From Parasedimentitalea huanghaiensis (lineage in GTDB: Bacteria > Pseudomonadota > Alphaproteobacteria > Rhodobacterales > Rhodobacteraceae), in assembly GCF_009753675.1 (NCBI RefSeq), contig NZ_WQLV01000010.1:105585-169584 (forward strand): DNA of 64,000 nucleotides, given 5' to 3'. The notes below the pieces were generated by a model. It did not search any database, was not told where the DNA came from, and was given only the letters and a program-made list of their open reading frames with translations. Shown in pieces: positions 63,927 through 64,000 of this stretch. How positions within the stretch are numbered: the stretch's first letter is position 1; each line of letters starts with the position of its first letter. A program made the translations under genes and the position numbers.

Positions 63927-64000
63927 TCAGCCGGCGATGAGTCCCATGCTTTCGAGTTTCAGCAAGACCTGATGTGCGCAGTTGTCGACTTCGACGTTTT
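63927..64000 (-). CDS. 3' end of an unidentified gene (cut by window edge)
   Basis: A minus-strand frame is open from the right edge to TGA at 63927. The visible end is CAHQVLLKLESMGLIAG preceded by NVEVDN. It is followed by a terminator hairpin, which supports a real gene end. Too short to assign. Confidence 0.5.
   Translation of the reverse strand, partial: NVEVDNCAHQVLLKLESMGLIAG

Overview
The window looks like part of an extrachromosomal replicon (plasmid or chromid) of a marine Rhodobacteraceae bacterium, Roseobacter group. Pointers are the gene content (form I aerobic CO dehydrogenase, hut genes, a spike-base protein of the Rhodobacter gene-transfer-agent type, a dTDP-rhamnose operon) and a complete replication/partition module: ParA, ParB, a Rep_3-type initiator, five 22-bp iterons, DnaA-box-like sites and four near-identical parS-like palindromes. 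No rRNA, tRNA, transposase or CRISPR array was recognised. No plasmid name or species can be assigned from the sequence alone.

Layout. 1-1.7 kb: end of a xylose-type sugar ABC transporter. 1.9-6.1 kb: glycan-modification group (two FkbM methyltransferases, a glycosyltransferase-methyltransferase fusion, an alpha/beta hydrolase). 6.7-22.4 kb: a catabolic island around histidine ammonia-lyase (HutH) and urocanase (HutU). It also holds an unusual set of partners: ferredoxin, ferredoxin reductase, nitroreductase, type III CoA-transferase, quinone oxidoreductase, aminotransferase, FAD-linked 2-hydroxyacid dehydrogenase, a TrpXYZ-like ABC transporter, and LuxR and IclR regulators. HutI, HutF and HutG are absent here. 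22.7-31.5 kb: form I carbon monoxide dehydrogenase locus in the order C-M-S-L-D-E-F-(47-aa ORF)-G on the minus strand. 31.5-39.0 kb: arginine/guanidino-compound module (DDAH-like hydrolase, AruI-like 2-ketoarginine decarboxylase, AruH-like arginine transaminase, TetR regulator, divergent HisPJQM-type transporter). 39.1-44.1 kb: acyl-CoA module (hydratase, ADP-forming CoA ligase, acyl-CoA dehydrogenase) with a GlxA-type regulator. 44.1-45.9 kb: a large orphan protein. 46.0-50.4 kb: parB-parA-oriV-rep. 50.4-63.6 kb: exopolysaccharide locus with Ugd, two glycosyltransferases, Wzy-like polymerase, epimerase, sulfotransferase, Wzx flippase and rfbA-D-B-C; inside it sits a two-gene phage/GTA-spike-like pair. 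The right edge cuts the 3' end of an unidentified gene.

How the parts fit. The replicon carries scavenging functions (CO as energy source; histidine/imidazole and arginine/guanidino compounds as N and C sources) and a surface-attachment function (rhamnose-containing, probably sulfated polysaccharide). Rhamnose-operon plasmids of the RepA type are known in roseobacters as determinants of biofilm formation, and this window matches that plan. The points most worth a second look are the non-canonical hut island, the arginine-transaminase plus acyl-CoA neighbourhood, the spike-like pair inside the polysaccharide locus, and the orphan beside parB.
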